A stretch of 64,000 bases of DNA, from positions 558,001-622,000 of the forward strand of contig NZ_CP014475.1 in the NCBI RefSeq assembly GCF_001583415.1. The letters are read 5' to 3'. The notes beneath the pieces are model-generated. The model had not been told where the DNA came from and searched no databases. It saw only the letters and a program-made list of their open reading frames with translations. Every line of letters begins with the position of its first letter. Position 1 is the first letter of the stretch. Source of the DNA: Mycolicibacterium phlei (GTDB taxonomy: Bacteria > Actinomycetota > Actinomycetes > Mycobacteriales > Mycobacteriaceae). This document shows, piece after piece, positions 9,034 through 18,166 of this stretch. The translations under genes were made by a program, and so were the position numbers.

Positions 9034-9068
9034 TCGGTGTAAAACGATCGAAACGAAAAAGGGGAGTG

Positions 9069-9638
9069 ATGGTGCCAGAGCCAATCGAGACCGAGCCCGC
9101 AAGCGGTGCGACACAACACGAGGGGACCGGATCCCGCGGCCGTGGGCCGGTGGTGCTCTCGGCGGCCGCGCTGGTGGTCTCGTTGGCGGCCCTGGCCGTC
9201 GCCGGACTGACCGCCCTGTCCGGCGGCCACGACAAGGACGACGACGCGGCCCAGGCCGCCGCGCCGACGTACAGCGACGAGGAGCGCGCGCATGCCAAGA
9301 AACAGCTGTGCGACGCGGTCGACATCGTCCGCAGCGGGGTGGCCTCGACGGCCAACGCCGAAGCGCCCGGCGGCCCCAACGACATCGTCGGCGGCATCGC
9401 CGTCGGCGCCAACGCGCGGCTGGCGCTGTCCGTCGGGGGCCAGTACCTGATGACCAATATCGTTGCGGCCACACCGGAGGACCTCGCCCGTCCGGCAACC
9501 GATCTGGCCCGGTCGCTGATCGAGATCGGCGCCACCGCAACGGCCGGTGTGCCCGCGACGAACGCGGATCAGCGGGCCCGCATGGAGCGGGCCGAGAAGC
9601 TGACCGCCGAGCTCGTGGCGGAGTGCGCGCGGGACTGA
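9069..9638 (+). CDS. Small single-pass membrane protein of unknown function
   Basis: About 189 residues. A short charged N-terminus precedes one membrane helix (VVLSAAALVVSLAALAVAGLTAL, residues about 28-50), then an acidic linker and an external, mostly helical domain of about 130 residues with two Cys (KKQLCDAVDIV and VAECARD) that could pair. I do not recognise a named family. Three overlapping starts exist (GTG 9066, ATG 9069, GTG 9072). ATG 9069 is preferred because its spacing from GGGG matches that of the PGRS-like gene upstream, which shares a similar AAAGGGGAG leader. The two genes may be functionally linked although a hairpin lies between them. Confidence 0.7.
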   Translation: MVPEPIETEPASGATQHEGTGSRGRGPVVLSAAALVVSLAALAVAGLTALSGGHDKDDDAAQAAAPTYSDEERAHAKKQLCDAVDIVRSGVASTANAEAPGGPNDIVGGIAVGANARLALSVGGQYLMTNIVAATPEDLARPATDLARSLIEIGATATAGVPATNADQRARMERAEKLTAELVAECARD

Positions 9639-9665
9639 GGTAGCCCGGGCGGGCACGATGGTCAC

Positions 9666-11747
9666 ATGACCGCGACCCGCGCCGACGCACAGGCGATCCT
9701 CGAACAGCTGGCGGGCTCGACCGCCGTCCTGCGCGACGACCAGTGGACGGCGATCGAGGCGCTGGTGGTGCAGCGGCGGCGGGCGCTGGTCGTGCAGCGC
9801 ACCGGTTGGGGCAAGTCCGCGGTCTACTTCATCGCCGCCAAGCTGCTGCGCGCCGCGGGTTACGGCCCGACGGTGATCGTCTCGCCGCTGCTGGCGCTGA
9901 TGCGCAACCAGGTGGCCGCCGCCGAGCGTGCCGGTGTGCACGCCGCGACGATCAACTCCGCCAACGTCACCGAGTGGGACGACATCCACGAGCGGGTGCG
10001 CCGCGGTGAGCTCGACGTGCTGCTGGTCAGCCCGGAACGGTTGAACAACCCGGACTTTCGCGACGCCGTGCTGCCCGCACTGGCCCGCGACGCCGGGCTG
10101 GTGGTCGTCGACGAGGCGCACTGCGTGTCGGACTGGGGACACGACTTCCGGCCCGACTACCGGCGCATCCGCACCCTGATCGCCGAGCTCGGCGAGGGAA
10201 TCCCGGTGCTGGCCACCACCGCGACCGCCAACGACCGGGTCGTCGAGGACGTCGCCGCCCAGCTCGGCGTCGGCGGCGGGGAGACCCTGGTGCTGCGCGG
10301 CGGACTGGACCGCGAGTCGCTGCGGCTGTCGGTGGTCAAGGCCGGCAACCCGGCGCAGCGCGCGGCTTGGCTTGCCGCACACCTGGATTCGCTGCCCGGC
10401 TCCGGGATCGTCTACACGCTCACCGTCGCGCACGCCCACGACATCGCCGCGCTGCTGCGTGAGCACGGCCACCCGGTCGCCGCCTACACCGGGGCGACCG
10501 AGGCCGCCGAACGCGAACAGCTCGAGGCCGACCTGCTGGCCAACCGGGTCAAGGCGCTGATCGCCACCTCCGCGCTGGGCATGGGCTTCGACAAACCCGA
10601 CCTCGGGTTCGTCGTGCACCTCGGTGCGCCGTCGTCACCGATCGCCTACTACCAGCAGGTCGGCCGCGCGGGCCGCTCGACCGAGAGCGCCGAGGTGATC
10701 CTGCTGCCGGGCCGCGAGGACCAGGACGTGTGGCGGTACTTCGCGTCGGTGGCGTTCCCGTCGGAAGCCATGGTGCGCAACGTGATCCGGGCCCTGGATC
10801 CGGACCGGCCGCAGTCGACGGCGGCGCTGGAACCGCTGGTCGACCTCAACCGCACCCGGCTGGAGATGGTGCTCAAGGTGCTCGACGTCGACGGTGCGGT
10901 GCGCCGCGTCAAGGGCGGCTGGGTGAGCACGGGCCGGGACTGGACCTACGACGAGGAGCGGTACCGCAGGCTCGACGAGGCCCGCCGCCGCGAACAGCAG
11001 GCGATGCTGGACTACCAGGACACCGACGCCTGCCGGATGGCGTTCCTGCGCGCCCAGCTCGACGACCCGACGCTGCGCGAGGGGGAGCGCTGCGGCCGTT
11101 GCGACAACTGCATTGGCGTCCGCTACGACGCCGCGGTCGACGAGTCCGCGGTGGCCGACACCCGGCAGCGGCTCATGCGCCCGGGGGTGGAGCTGGCGCC
11201 GCGCAGGCAGTGGCCGACCGGGCTGGACAAGCTCGGGCTCGACCTCAAGGGCCGCATCAGCGACGGGCCGGAGCCCGGCCGCGCGATCGGGCGGCTGACC
11301 GACCTGGGCTGGGGTGCGCGGCTGCGCCGGCTGCTCGACGAGCCCGACGCCGAGGTGGGCGAGGACGTTCTCAAGGCCGCGGTGCAGGTGCTGGCGGCCT
11401 GGGACTGGCAGACCCGCCCGACGGCGGTGCTGGCGCTGGACTCCGACACACACCCGCTGCTGATCGGCTCGCTGGCCCGCGAGCTGGCCCGGCTGGGCCG
11501 GCTGACCGACCTCGGGGTGCTGCGGTACGCGCCGACGCGGCGGCCCGCCGTCGGGTCCAACTCCGCCTACCGCGTCGCCGCCCTGGCCGGGGCGTGGGAA
11601 CCGCCCGTCCTCACCGGGGTGGACGGGCCGGTGCTGCTGGTCGACGACCTGTGGGACAGCGGTTGGACGCTGACGATGGCCGCGCGGGTGGTGCGTGCGG
11701 CCGGTGCGCCCGCGGTGCTGCCGCTGACGCTGGCCGCGGTCCGCTGA
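9666..11747 (+). CDS. RecQ-family DNA helicase with phosphoribosyltransferase-like tail
   Basis: A 693-residue superfamily-2 helicase, predicted 3'-5' DNA unwinding. Motif I is QRTGWGKSAVYF (about residue 44-55), motif II is DEAHCVSDWGHDFRPDY, and the helicase C domain includes ALGMGFDKPDLGFVVH and QQVGRAGRS. A zinc-binding cluster CGRCDNC lies at about residues 475-481. The usual HRDC domain is not evident. Instead the last 130 residues end in VLLVDDLWDSGWTL, which looks like a PRPP-binding loop of type I phosphoribosyltransferases. This fused architecture is seen in some actinobacterial RecQ-like proteins. The gene has no link to sterol catabolism and is part of the segment inserted here. 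Confidence 0.85.
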   Translation: MTATRADAQAILEQLAGSTAVLRDDQWTAIEALVVQRRRALVVQRTGWGKSAVYFIAAKLLRAAGYGPTVIVSPLLALMRNQVAAAERAGVHAATINSANVTEWDDIHERVRRGELDVLLVSPERLNNPDFRDAVLPALARDAGLVVVDEAHCVSDWGHDFRPDYRRIRTLIAELGEGIPVLATTATANDRVVEDVAAQLGVGGGETLVLRGGLDRESLRLSVVKAGNPAQRAAWLAAHLDSLPGSGIVYTLTVAHAHDIAALLREHGHPVAAYTGATEAAEREQLEADLLANRVKALIATSALGMGFDKPDLGFVVHLGAPSSPIAYYQQVGRAGRSTESAEVILLPGREDQDVWRYFASVAFPSEAMVRNVIRALDPDRPQSTAALEPLVDLNRTRLEMVLKVLDVDGAVRRVKGGWVSTGRDWTYDEERYRRLDEARRREQQAMLDYQDTDACRMAFLRAQLDDPTLREGERCGRCDNCIGVRYDAAVDESAVADTRQRLMRPGVELAPRRQWPTGLDKLGLDLKGRISDGPEPGRAIGRLTDLGWGARLRRLLDEPDAEVGEDVLKAAVQVLAAWDWQTRPTAVLALDSDTHPLLIGSLARELARLGRLTDLGVLRYAPTRRPAVGSNSAYRVAALAGAWEPPVLTGVDGPVLLVDDLWDSGWTLTMAARVVRAAGAPAVLPLTLAAVR

Positions 11748-11756
11748 CCTTTCGGT

Positions 11757-12647
11757 TCAGCGGCTGGGTTTCACTCCGCCGAGCTGTTTGGTCACGGCGT
11801 CGGCGGTGTCCACGACGGCTCGGGCGAGTTCGGTGATCTCGCTGTCGGTCAACGCCTTTCCGATGTGCATCGACGCGACCATGACCTGGCGCTGGTAGTG
11901 GTCGTACACCGGCGCGGAGATCACGCTGATGTCGTGGCGCCGCTCGGTGCGCTCACCGGGCAGGTACACCCGCTCGCCGATGTCGGATACCAATTCGCCC
12001 AGCAGCGCCCGCAGTTCGTCGGGCAGGTCCGTCGACATCCCCGCCATCAGCGCGTACAACCGGCGCCCCGCCGGGGACAGCCGCTCCACCAGATACCCGT
12101 CGGCGCGGCACTGCGCGATCACCCGCTCCAGGCGAGCGGAGTTGGTGCGCAACGGAATCGTCGGCTCGCGCGCCAGCCAGTCGCGTTCGGCGTCGTCGTC
12201 CCACAGCACGAACATCAGGCCGACCGGCGGCGCGAACGGATAGCTCTGGCCGACCTCCACACCCGGGCTGGCGCCGTGCGGTGCGACGAGATCGAGCACC
12301 GTGATCCGGTCGTCGACCACCCCGGACAGCGCCGCTGTGGCGCCGAAGCGCGCCGACAGCCGGCGCAACTCCTCGCGCGCCGCCGGGCTGACCCGCATCG
12401 ACTCCTGCGCGCGGTGGCCGAGCGTGATCAGCGACGGGCCCAGCCGGTAGGTCTTGTCTGCCGGGTCGCGCACCAGGTAGCCGCTCTCGGACAGCGAGGT
12501 GACGATGCCCAGGCATGTCGGCTTGCTCAGCCCCACCCGGCGCGCCAGTTCGGAGAGCCCGAACCGCTGGTCAGGATGGTCGGCGAGGAAGTCAAGGATG
12601 CGCACGACGCGGTCCGTCGGCGGGGACGCGCGACCCGGTTCCGCCAT
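11757..12647 (-). CDS. IclR-family transcriptional regulator
   Basis: A 296-residue regulator. An N-terminal winged helix-turn-helix (residues about 10-70, with GLSELARRVGLSKPTCLGIV as recognition region) is followed by an IclR effector-binding domain. The ATG at 12647 is chosen over longer frames because it starts directly at the typical N-terminus and because the bases upstream hold an operator-like palindrome (12671-12697). It diverges from the Rv3531c-like operon, which it probably controls together with KstR. Effector unknown; a CoA-linked or small organic acid would be typical of the family. Confidence 0.88.
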   Translation of the reverse strand: MAEPGRASPPTDRVVRILDFLADHPDQRFGLSELARRVGLSKPTCLGIVTSLSESGYLVRDPADKTYRLGPSLITLGHRAQESMRVSPAAREELRRLSARFGATAALSGVVDDRITVLDLVAPHGASPGVEVGQSYPFAPPVGLMFVLWDDDAERDWLAREPTIPLRTNSARLERVIAQCRADGYLVERLSPAGRRLYALMAGMSTDLPDELRALLGELVSDIGERVYLPGERTERRHDISVISAPVYDHYQRQVMVASMHIGKALTDSEITELARAVVDTADAVTKQLGGVKPSR

Positions 12648-12670
12648 GGCGGCACACCACCTCTCGTTCC

Positions 12671-12697
12671 ATATTTCGACCGGCACGGTCGATATAT
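12671..12697. promoter_or_regulatory. Long palindrome, probable IclR operator
   Basis: TCGACCG (12676-12682) and CGGTCGA (12686-12692) form a perfect inverted repeat around GCA, and the flanks ATAT (12671-12674) and ATAT (12694-12697) extend the symmetry. It lies 24 bases upstream of the iclR-like start and just left of a KstR box, in the divergent promoter. Many IclR proteins bind their own divergent promoter at palindromes of about this size; binding here is inferred. Confidence 0.6.
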
Positions 12698-12707
12698 TGA
12701 CTCCTAT

Positions 12708-12721
12708 TGAAACAGGTTCTA
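12708..12721. promoter_or_regulatory. KstR operator upstream of the Rv3531c-like operon
   Basis: TGAAACAGGTTCTA fits TnnAACnnGTTnnA, with a weaker left flank than the best sites. It ends 11 bases before the GTG start of the downstream gene, so transcription must start inside or next to it and KstR binding would block it. Confidence 0.75.
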
Positions 12722-12732
12722 GTTTCGGCAGG

Positions 12733-13860
12733 GTGTATTCGCAGCCACTGACCGACGCGATCGCGGAGGCCGAGCGCCTCGTGGCCGCGGCCCCGTTCAT
12801 CGAATCCGAGGCCGACCTGCTCGAGGGTCTGCAGTACCTGGCGGGCTGCATCGCGGCCTGTACGCACGTGGCGTTCGACTACGACCGCGACCACCCGTTC
12901 CTGCACTCTGGGACCGGGCCGTTCACCAAGATGGGCCTGGACAACCCCGACACGTTGTACTTCGGTACCCGGGTGACCCCCGGCCACGAGTACGTCGTCA
13001 CCGGAAAGCGCGGCACCACAACCGATCTGTCGTTCCAACTGCTCGGCGGTGAGTACACCGACGACAACGTGCCGCCCAGCCAGGCCGCGTTCGACGACCG
13101 GGAGCTCGACATCGCCTCCGACGGCACGTTCGAGTGGCGCTTCACGCCGACCTCGCCGTCGCAGTTGGTGATCCGCGAGGTCTACAACGACTGGTCCGCC
13201 CAGCGCGGCCACCTCGCGATCGTGCGTACCGACACCGCGGGCACCGCGCCGCCGCCGCTGACCAGGGAGCTCATCGAGAAGCGTTACGCCGTCGCGGGTA
13301 AGCAGCTGGTGCAGCGGGTCAAGACCTGGCTGCAGTTCCCGCAGTGGTTCTACAACACGCTGCCGGTCAACACCATGGTCGCGCCGCGGCTGACCCCCGG
13401 TGGGCTGGCCACCCAGTACTCGTCGGTGGGGCACTACGACCTCGCGCCCGACCAGGCGATGGTCATCACGCTGCCGGTGCCCGACGCGCCGTACCTGGGC
13501 TTCCAGCTCGGCAGCCTCTGGTACATCTCGCTGGACTACATCAACCACCAGACGTCGCTGAACGGCACTCAGGCCCAAGCGGATCCGGACGGCAAGATCC
13601 GCATCGTGGTCTCCGACGCCAACCCGGGCGTCACCAACTGGTGCGAGACACTGGGCCACCGCAAGGGCTACCTGCAGTTCCGCTGGCAGCGGCTGTCCCG
13701 GGAACTGACCGAGGCCGACGGCCCGACCGTGCAGGTGGTCGACATCGACACGCTGCCGTCGGTGCTGCCGTACTACGAGTCCAACAAGATCTCCGAGGAG
13801 GCCTGGCGGGCCCGTATCGCGCTGCGCCAGCAGCAGATTCAGAACAGGATGGTGGGCTGA
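12733..13860 (+). CDS. Rv3531c-like conserved protein (DUF1214/DUF1254-type fold likely)
   Basis: A 375-residue protein, the same length as Rv3531c, the first gene of a three-gene KstR-regulated operon. The GTG at 12733 is chosen because it is the first in-frame start after the KstR box; a longer frame runs back across the divergent iclR-like gene. The C-terminal half (around YLGFQLGSLWYISLDY and WCETLGHRKGYLQFRW) resembles the conserved core of DUF1214 proteins. No signal peptide is seen. Catalytic function is not established; operon context implies a role in steroid breakdown. Confidence 0.82.
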   Translation: MYSQPLTDAIAEAERLVAAAPFIESEADLLEGLQYLAGCIAACTHVAFDYDRDHPFLHSGTGPFTKMGLDNPDTLYFGTRVTPGHEYVVTGKRGTTTDLSFQLLGGEYTDDNVPPSQAAFDDRELDIASDGTFEWRFTPTSPSQLVIREVYNDWSAQRGHLAIVRTDTAGTAPPPLTRELIEKRYAVAGKQLVQRVKTWLQFPQWFYNTLPVNTMVAPRLTPGGLATQYSSVGHYDLAPDQAMVITLPVPDAPYLGFQLGSLWYISLDYINHQTSLNGTQAQADPDGKIRIVVSDANPGVTNWCETLGHRKGYLQFRWQRLSRELTEADGPTVQVVDIDTLPSVLPYYESNKISEEAWRARIALRQQQIQNRMVG

Positions 13861-13861
13861 C

Positions 13862-14644
13862 ATGGGAACGCTGCTGCAGGACAAGGTGGTCGTGATCAGC
13901 GGGGTCGGCCCGGCACTGGGCACGACGCTGGCGCGCCGGTGCGCCGAGGAGGGCGCGGACCTGGTGCTGGCGGCCCGCACCGTCGAGCGGCTGGAGGACG
14001 TCGCCAAGCAGGTCACCGACCTGGGCCGGCGCGCGCTGTCGGTCGGCACCGACATCACCGACGAGGCGCAGGTGGCCAACCTCGTCGACGAGACGATGAA
14101 GGCCTACGGCAAGGTGGACGTGCTGATCAACAACGCGTTCCGGGTGCCGTCGATGAAGCCGTTCGCGCAGACCACCTACGAGCACATGCGCGAGGCGATC
14201 GAGCTCACGGTGTTCGGGGCCCTGCGGATGGTGCAGGGTTTCACGCCGGCGCTGGCTGAGGCGAAGGGTTCCGTCGTCAACGTGAACTCCATGGTCGTGC
14301 GGCACTCGCAGGCCAAGTACGGCGCCTACAAGATGGCGAAATCCGCGCTGCTGGCGATGTCGCAGACCCTGGCGACCGAGTTGGGGGAGCAGGGTATCCG
14401 GGTGAACTCCGTTCTGCCCGGTTACATCTGGGGCGGCACGCTGAAGAGCTACTTCGAGCACCAGGCGCAGAAGTACGGCACCAGCGTGGAGGACATCTAC
14501 AACGCGGCGGCCGCGGGCTCGGACCTCAAGCGGCTGCCCACCGAGGACGAGGTGGCCTCGGCGATCCTGTTCATGGCCAGCGACCTGTCCAGCGGTATCA
14601 CCGGGCAGGCGCTGGATGTCAACTGCGGGGAGTACAAGGCATGA
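13862..14644 (+). CDS. Short-chain dehydrogenase/reductase, Rv3530c-like
   Basis: A 260-residue classical SDR. The cofactor loop is SGVGPALGTTLARRCA (residues about 12-27), the NNA motif is INNAFRVP, and the catalytic Ser and Tyr-x3-Lys are in NVNSMVVRHSQAKYGAYK. It probably oxidises or reduces a hydroxyl or keto group on a steroid intermediate with NAD(P). It starts one base after the preceding stop and overlaps the next gene by ATGA, so the three genes are co-translated. Confidence 0.88.
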   Translation: MGTLLQDKVVVISGVGPALGTTLARRCAEEGADLVLAARTVERLEDVAKQVTDLGRRALSVGTDITDEAQVANLVDETMKAYGKVDVLINNAFRVPSMKPFAQTTYEHMREAIELTVFGALRMVQGFTPALAEAKGSVVNVNSMVVRHSQAKYGAYKMAKSALLAMSQTLATELGEQGIRVNSVLPGYIWGGTLKSYFEHQAQKYGTSVEDIYNAAAAGSDLKRLPTEDEVASAILFMASDLSSGITGQALDVNCGEYKA

Positions 14645-15789
14645 GTCCCACACGTACTGACGTGGGAACCGTCGAGGATCTGCACGCGTCGGCCGTGAAG
14701 GCATGCGGCCTGGAGGATTTCGGCGGCGACGACGACAACTACCTCGAGGCGCTCGGCGTGCTGCTCGAGTCCTACAAGCGCGACGCCGATCTCACCGAGT
14801 TCGGCAGCAAGATGCAGCGGTTCTTCCTACGCAACGCGCTGGTCGCCCGGCTGGTGTCGGAGGCGGCGTGGAAGCAGTACCCGCAGCACGCCGACGTCGC
14901 CATCGAGAAGCCGATCTTCGTCACGGGTCTGCCCCGCACCGGCACCACCGCGATCCACCGACTGCTGGCTGCCGACCCGCGCCACCAAGGCCTGCAGCTG
15001 TGGCTGGCCGAGTACCCGCAGCCCCGCCCGCCCCGTGAAACCTGGCCGGACAACCCGGTTTTCGCGCAGCTGGACGCGCAGTTCCGCAAGGCGCACGAGG
15101 AGAACCCGGATTACACCGGCCTGCACTACATGACGCCCGACGAGGTCGAGGAGTGCTGGCAGCTGCTGCGCCAGTCGGTGCACTCGGTGTCCTACGAGAC
15201 GCTGGCCCACGTGCCGACGTACTCGCAGTGGCTGGCCCGGCAGGACTGGACCAAGCCCTACCAGCGCCATCGCAGGAACCTGCAGCTGATCGGGCTCAAC
15301 GAACCCGAGAAGCGTTGGGTGCTCAAGAATCCCAGCCACCTGTTCGCGCTCGACGCGCTGTTCGTCACCTACCCGGACGCGCTGGTGATCCAGTGCCACC
15401 GGCCGGTGGAGACGATCATGGCGTCGATGTGCTCGCTGTCCCAGCACACCACCGCGGGATGGTCGAACACGTTCGTCGGCGAGGTGATCGGCCGCGACTC
15501 GATGGAGACCTGGTCGCGCGGGCTGGAGCGGTTCAACGCCGAACGCGCCAAGCACGATCCGGCCCGGTTCTACGACCTGGACTACTTCCAGCTGGTCAAG
15601 GATCCGATCGGCGTGGTCGAGGAGATCTACGACCACTTCGGCATCGAGTTCACCGATGAGGCTCGCGAGGCGGTGGTCCGCACCGACGAGCTGAGCAAGC
15701 AGGGGCCGCGCGCGCCGAAACACACCTATTCGCTGGCGGACTACGGTCTGACCGCCGAGGAGGTCAAGGGGCGCTTCGCCGGCCTCTGA
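14641..15789 (+). CDS. Sulfotransferase-fold protein, Rv3529c-like
   Basis: A 382-residue P-loop protein of the sulfotransferase superfamily. The 5'-phosphosulfate loop is FVTGLPRTGTTAIHRLL (residues about 98-114) and a candidate 3'-phosphate region is QCHRPVETIMASMC. Members transfer sulfate from PAPS to hydroxyls, and steroid sulfation would be a plausible reading, but the true substrate of this group is unknown to me. It is the third gene of the KstR-linked operon and overlaps the SDR stop by four bases. Length is as in Rv3529c. Confidence 0.85.
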   Translation: MSPTRTDVGTVEDLHASAVKACGLEDFGGDDDNYLEALGVLLESYKRDADLTEFGSKMQRFFLRNALVARLVSEAAWKQYPQHADVAIEKPIFVTGLPRTGTTAIHRLLAADPRHQGLQLWLAEYPQPRPPRETWPDNPVFAQLDAQFRKAHEENPDYTGLHYMTPDEVEECWQLLRQSVHSVSYETLAHVPTYSQWLARQDWTKPYQRHRRNLQLIGLNEPEKRWVLKNPSHLFALDALFVTYPDALVIQCHRPVETIMASMCSLSQHTTAGWSNTFVGEVIGRDSMETWSRGLERFNAERAKHDPARFYDLDYFQLVKDPIGVVEEIYDHFGIEFTDEAREAVVRTDELSKQGPRAPKHTYSLADYGLTAEEVKGRFAGL

Positions 15790-15802
15790 TCAATCGCGCG
15801 GG

Positions 15803-16456
15803 TCAGGCGGTGGTGTTGGCCAGCGTCTCGATGCGCTCGAGCGCCTGCTCGGCCAGCGACTTCACGTCGTAGCCGTTGACGGGGCCGCACGTGGAGATCT
15901 CGATCGCGGCGTTGAAGGCCGCCACGAACGCGCTGTCGCACGCCCAGTTCGACCCGGAGAACGACCACAACACGATCTCCGGCGTGCCTGACTCCACCGG
16001 CGGCCCCATCTGGAACGCGTACTCCCGGCCCGACATGCTGGTCACCCAGAATGTGCGGTCGCGGCAGGAATCGATCGTCTTATTCGCCTGTGCCAGAGCC
16101 TCTTTGGCGTTGTAGTCGGCGCGATAGACGCCGATCATCTCCTCGATGTGCACCTCGCGGCCCGCGGTGAAGTCGGTCCAGTGGCCACCGTCGTAGGCGG
16201 CCGGGTGGAAGTCCTCGATGAACGGCGGCTCGACCTCGCGCGCCACGCCTGCGCAGTCCTCGGGTTCGACGGTGACGAACAGGTTGCCGTCGGTCTTGTC
16301 CACCTTGGGGCTGAGCAGATCACCGATCTGGCCCACCGTGATCGGCGCGACCGGCGGTTCGGCCCTGGGCTGCGGGTGATCGATCACCCGCTCGCACCCG
16401 GCGAGCGCCAGCGCCGCAGCCAACACCGCCACCGCCGAGCAGACAGAGAATCGCAT
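15803..16456 (-). CDS. Lipoprotein with a PknH-like extracellular sensor domain
   Basis: A 217-residue lipoprotein. The signal peptide runs MRFSVCSAVAVLAAALALAGC, with lipobox ALAGC and the lipidated Cys at about residue 21. The remainder is a domain of about 190 residues with Cys in EPEDCAGVA, IDSCRDRTF, NWACDSAF and ISTCGP, the layout of the PknH-type sensor domain (two disulfides). Such domains occur as the external part of mycobacterial kinases and as free lipoproteins. It is convergent with the sulfotransferase gene. Ligand unknown. Confidence 0.82.
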   Translation of the reverse strand: MRFSVCSAVAVLAAALALAGCERVIDHPQPRAEPPVAPITVGQIGDLLSPKVDKTDGNLFVTVEPEDCAGVAREVEPPFIEDFHPAAYDGGHWTDFTAGREVHIEEMIGVYRADYNAKEALAQANKTIDSCRDRTFWVTSMSGREYAFQMGPPVESGTPEIVLWSFSGSNWACDSAFVAAFNAAIEISTCGPVNGYDVKSLAEQALERIETLANTTA

Positions 16457-16505
16457 CGCCACCGCCCCTTCCGTGCGATTGTGTGTCTGCTCGCGGAAAG
16501 GAACT

Positions 16506-16982
16506 CTACCCGTCGCCGGGGGAGGGGGCTGACGACGTTTCCTCCAGACAGCCCTCGGCGACAGCGTGTTTGATGCTGTCCACCAGCCGCGGGCACGACC
16601 GCTCACGCGCGGGGTTGCCGCCGCGTTCCCGGATCTCGGTGAAGTACGCGCAGCGGCTGGTGGCGTCGCTGTTCCACTGCACCGAGGTGTGCGTCGGGCC
16701 GAGTTTCTTCACCTCGACCGTCACATGGCAGAACCGGCAGTCGATGGGCACCAGGCCGGTGCGCAGATAGCGCTCGCGGTCGCGCTGGGTGGCCTCCCGC
16801 AGCGCCTCGGCGCGTTCGCCGGCGAAGGCCGGCGCCTTCAGCCTCGAGCCGGGCCCGCTGGTGAGCGGGTGGTCGTCGTCGTCATGAACCCCGTGCAGCA
16901 GCAACATCGCCCGGGCTAGCCGGTCTACGTCGGCGGAGCCGACAGTCCGGCCGGAGTCGGGTGCGTCGTGGGGCGGGGTCAT
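16506..16982 (-). CDS. Rv3527-like small protein with CxxC, coupled to kshA
   Basis: A 158-residue soluble protein. The start ATG at 16982 overlaps the kshA stop by one base (TGATG), indicating translational coupling. Cys residues occur in the CRFCH motif (about residue 89), then SRCAYF, ERSCPRL and EGCLEE, so a metal or Fe-S site is conceivable though not proven. The first half is charged and probably helical. Position and length match Rv3527, whose function is not defined. The constant pairing with kshA suggests a role in the hydroxylase step. Confidence 0.78.
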   Translation of the reverse strand: MTPPHDAPDSGRTVGSADVDRLARAMLLLHGVHDDDDHPLTSGPGSRLKAPAFAGERAEALREATQRDRERYLRTGLVPIDCRFCHVTVEVKKLGPTHTSVQWNSDATSRCAYFTEIRERGGNPARERSCPRLVDSIKHAVAEGCLEETSSAPSPGDG

Positions 16983-18136
16983 CAGCTGCTCTGCTCGGCG
17001 CGTTCTTTCTCTTCGGCCTGCCGCTTGAGGTTCTCCTCCACCTCGACGTTCCACTTCGCGACCGCGGCGGTGGTGTCGACCTCCATCTCGAAGCGGTCGG
17101 TCATGTCGGGGGTGACGTCGGCGACGTCGACGTAGAACTGCTGATACCAGCGGCGCATCTGGTAGACCGCACCGTCCTCCTCGACCAGTAGCGGGTTCTC
17201 GATGCGGGTCTTGTGTTTCCAGATCTCGACGTCCTGCAGGAAGCCCTTGCTGACGCCTTCGACCATCACGTCGGCCAGCCGCTCGGTGGTCGCGTCGTCC
17301 AGGCCCTTGGGCTTCTCCACGATGACGCCCCACTGCAGGACGAAGGAGTTCTGCGTGACGGGGTAGTGGCAGTTGATCAGGATCGACTCGGCCTTGTAGC
17401 CGCCGTAGCTGTTGTGCAGCCAGTTGATCATGAACGACGGGCCGAAGTACGAGGCCTCCGAGTCCAGATGCGACTCACCGTAGGTGGTGCCCATGTCGGC
17501 GATGTCGGGCCGGCCCACGTTGTGCAGGTACTGGCTGGCGATGTGGCCCTCGAAGACGTTCTTGAAGTACGTCGGCAGCCCGAAGTGGATGTAGAAGAAG
17601 TGCGCCATGTCGGTGACGTTGTCGACGATCTCCCGGCAGTTGGCGTTCTCGATCAGCATCGAGTTCCACTTCCAGTCGGTCCACTCGTCGCTGTGCGCCT
17701 CGGGGATCTCGGGGATGCGCACCTCGGGCTGCGGCGGGTTGCCCTCGTGGTCGTGCCAGACGAACAGCAGGCCGCCGCGGACATCGGTGTGCCAGGCGCG
17801 GGTGCGGGCCAGTCGCGGGGTGCGCTTGGCGTAGGGCACCAGCTTGCACTTGCCGTCGCCGCCCCACCGCCAGTCGTGGAACGGGCAGGCGATCTCGTCG
17901 CCCTTGATGGTGCCCTGCGCGAGGTTGCCGCCCATATGACGGCAGTACCCGTCGAGCACCTTGATGTCACCCTTGGAGTCGGCGAAGACCACCAGCATGG
18001 TGCCGAAGATCTCGATGCCGTGCGGCTTGCCGTCGAGGAAGTTCTTCACCGGGCCCAGGCAGTGCCAGCCCCGGGCGTACCGGTCAGGCAGAGTGCCGGT
18101 GTCGATCTCGCGAATTCCCGCGGTGTCGCTGCTCAC
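16982..18136 (-). CDS. kshA: KshA, oxygenase component of 3-ketosteroid 9alpha-hydroxylase
   Basis: A 384-residue Rieske non-haem iron oxygenase that hydroxylates ring C9, leading with KstD to ring-B opening. The Rieske cluster ligands are in CRHMGGNL and CPFHDW (residues about 67-93). The mononuclear iron facial triad is in DMAHFFYIHF (two His) and the Asp of FLQDVEIWKHK. The GTG at 18136 has a GGGAGG ribosome site. It needs the reductase KshB, which is not in this window. The KstR box at 18167 lies 30 bases upstream. Equivalent to Rv3526. Confidence 0.95.
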   Translation of the reverse strand: MSSDTAGIREIDTGTLPDRYARGWHCLGPVKNFLDGKPHGIEIFGTMLVVFADSKGDIKVLDGYCRHMGGNLAQGTIKGDEIACPFHDWRWGGDGKCKLVPYAKRTPRLARTRAWHTDVRGGLLFVWHDHEGNPPQPEVRIPEIPEAHSDEWTDWKWNSMLIENANCREIVDNVTDMAHFFYIHFGLPTYFKNVFEGHIASQYLHNVGRPDIADMGTTYGESHLDSEASYFGPSFMINWLHNSYGGYKAESILINCHYPVTQNSFVLQWGVIVEKPKGLDDATTERLADVMVEGVSKGFLQDVEIWKHKTRIENPLLVEEDGAVYQMRRWYQQFYVDVADVTPDMTDRFEMEVDTTAAVAKWNVEVEENLKRQAEEKERAEQSS

Positions 18137-18166
18137 GTTAGGCCTCCCGGTTTCGGTGTCTCTAAC

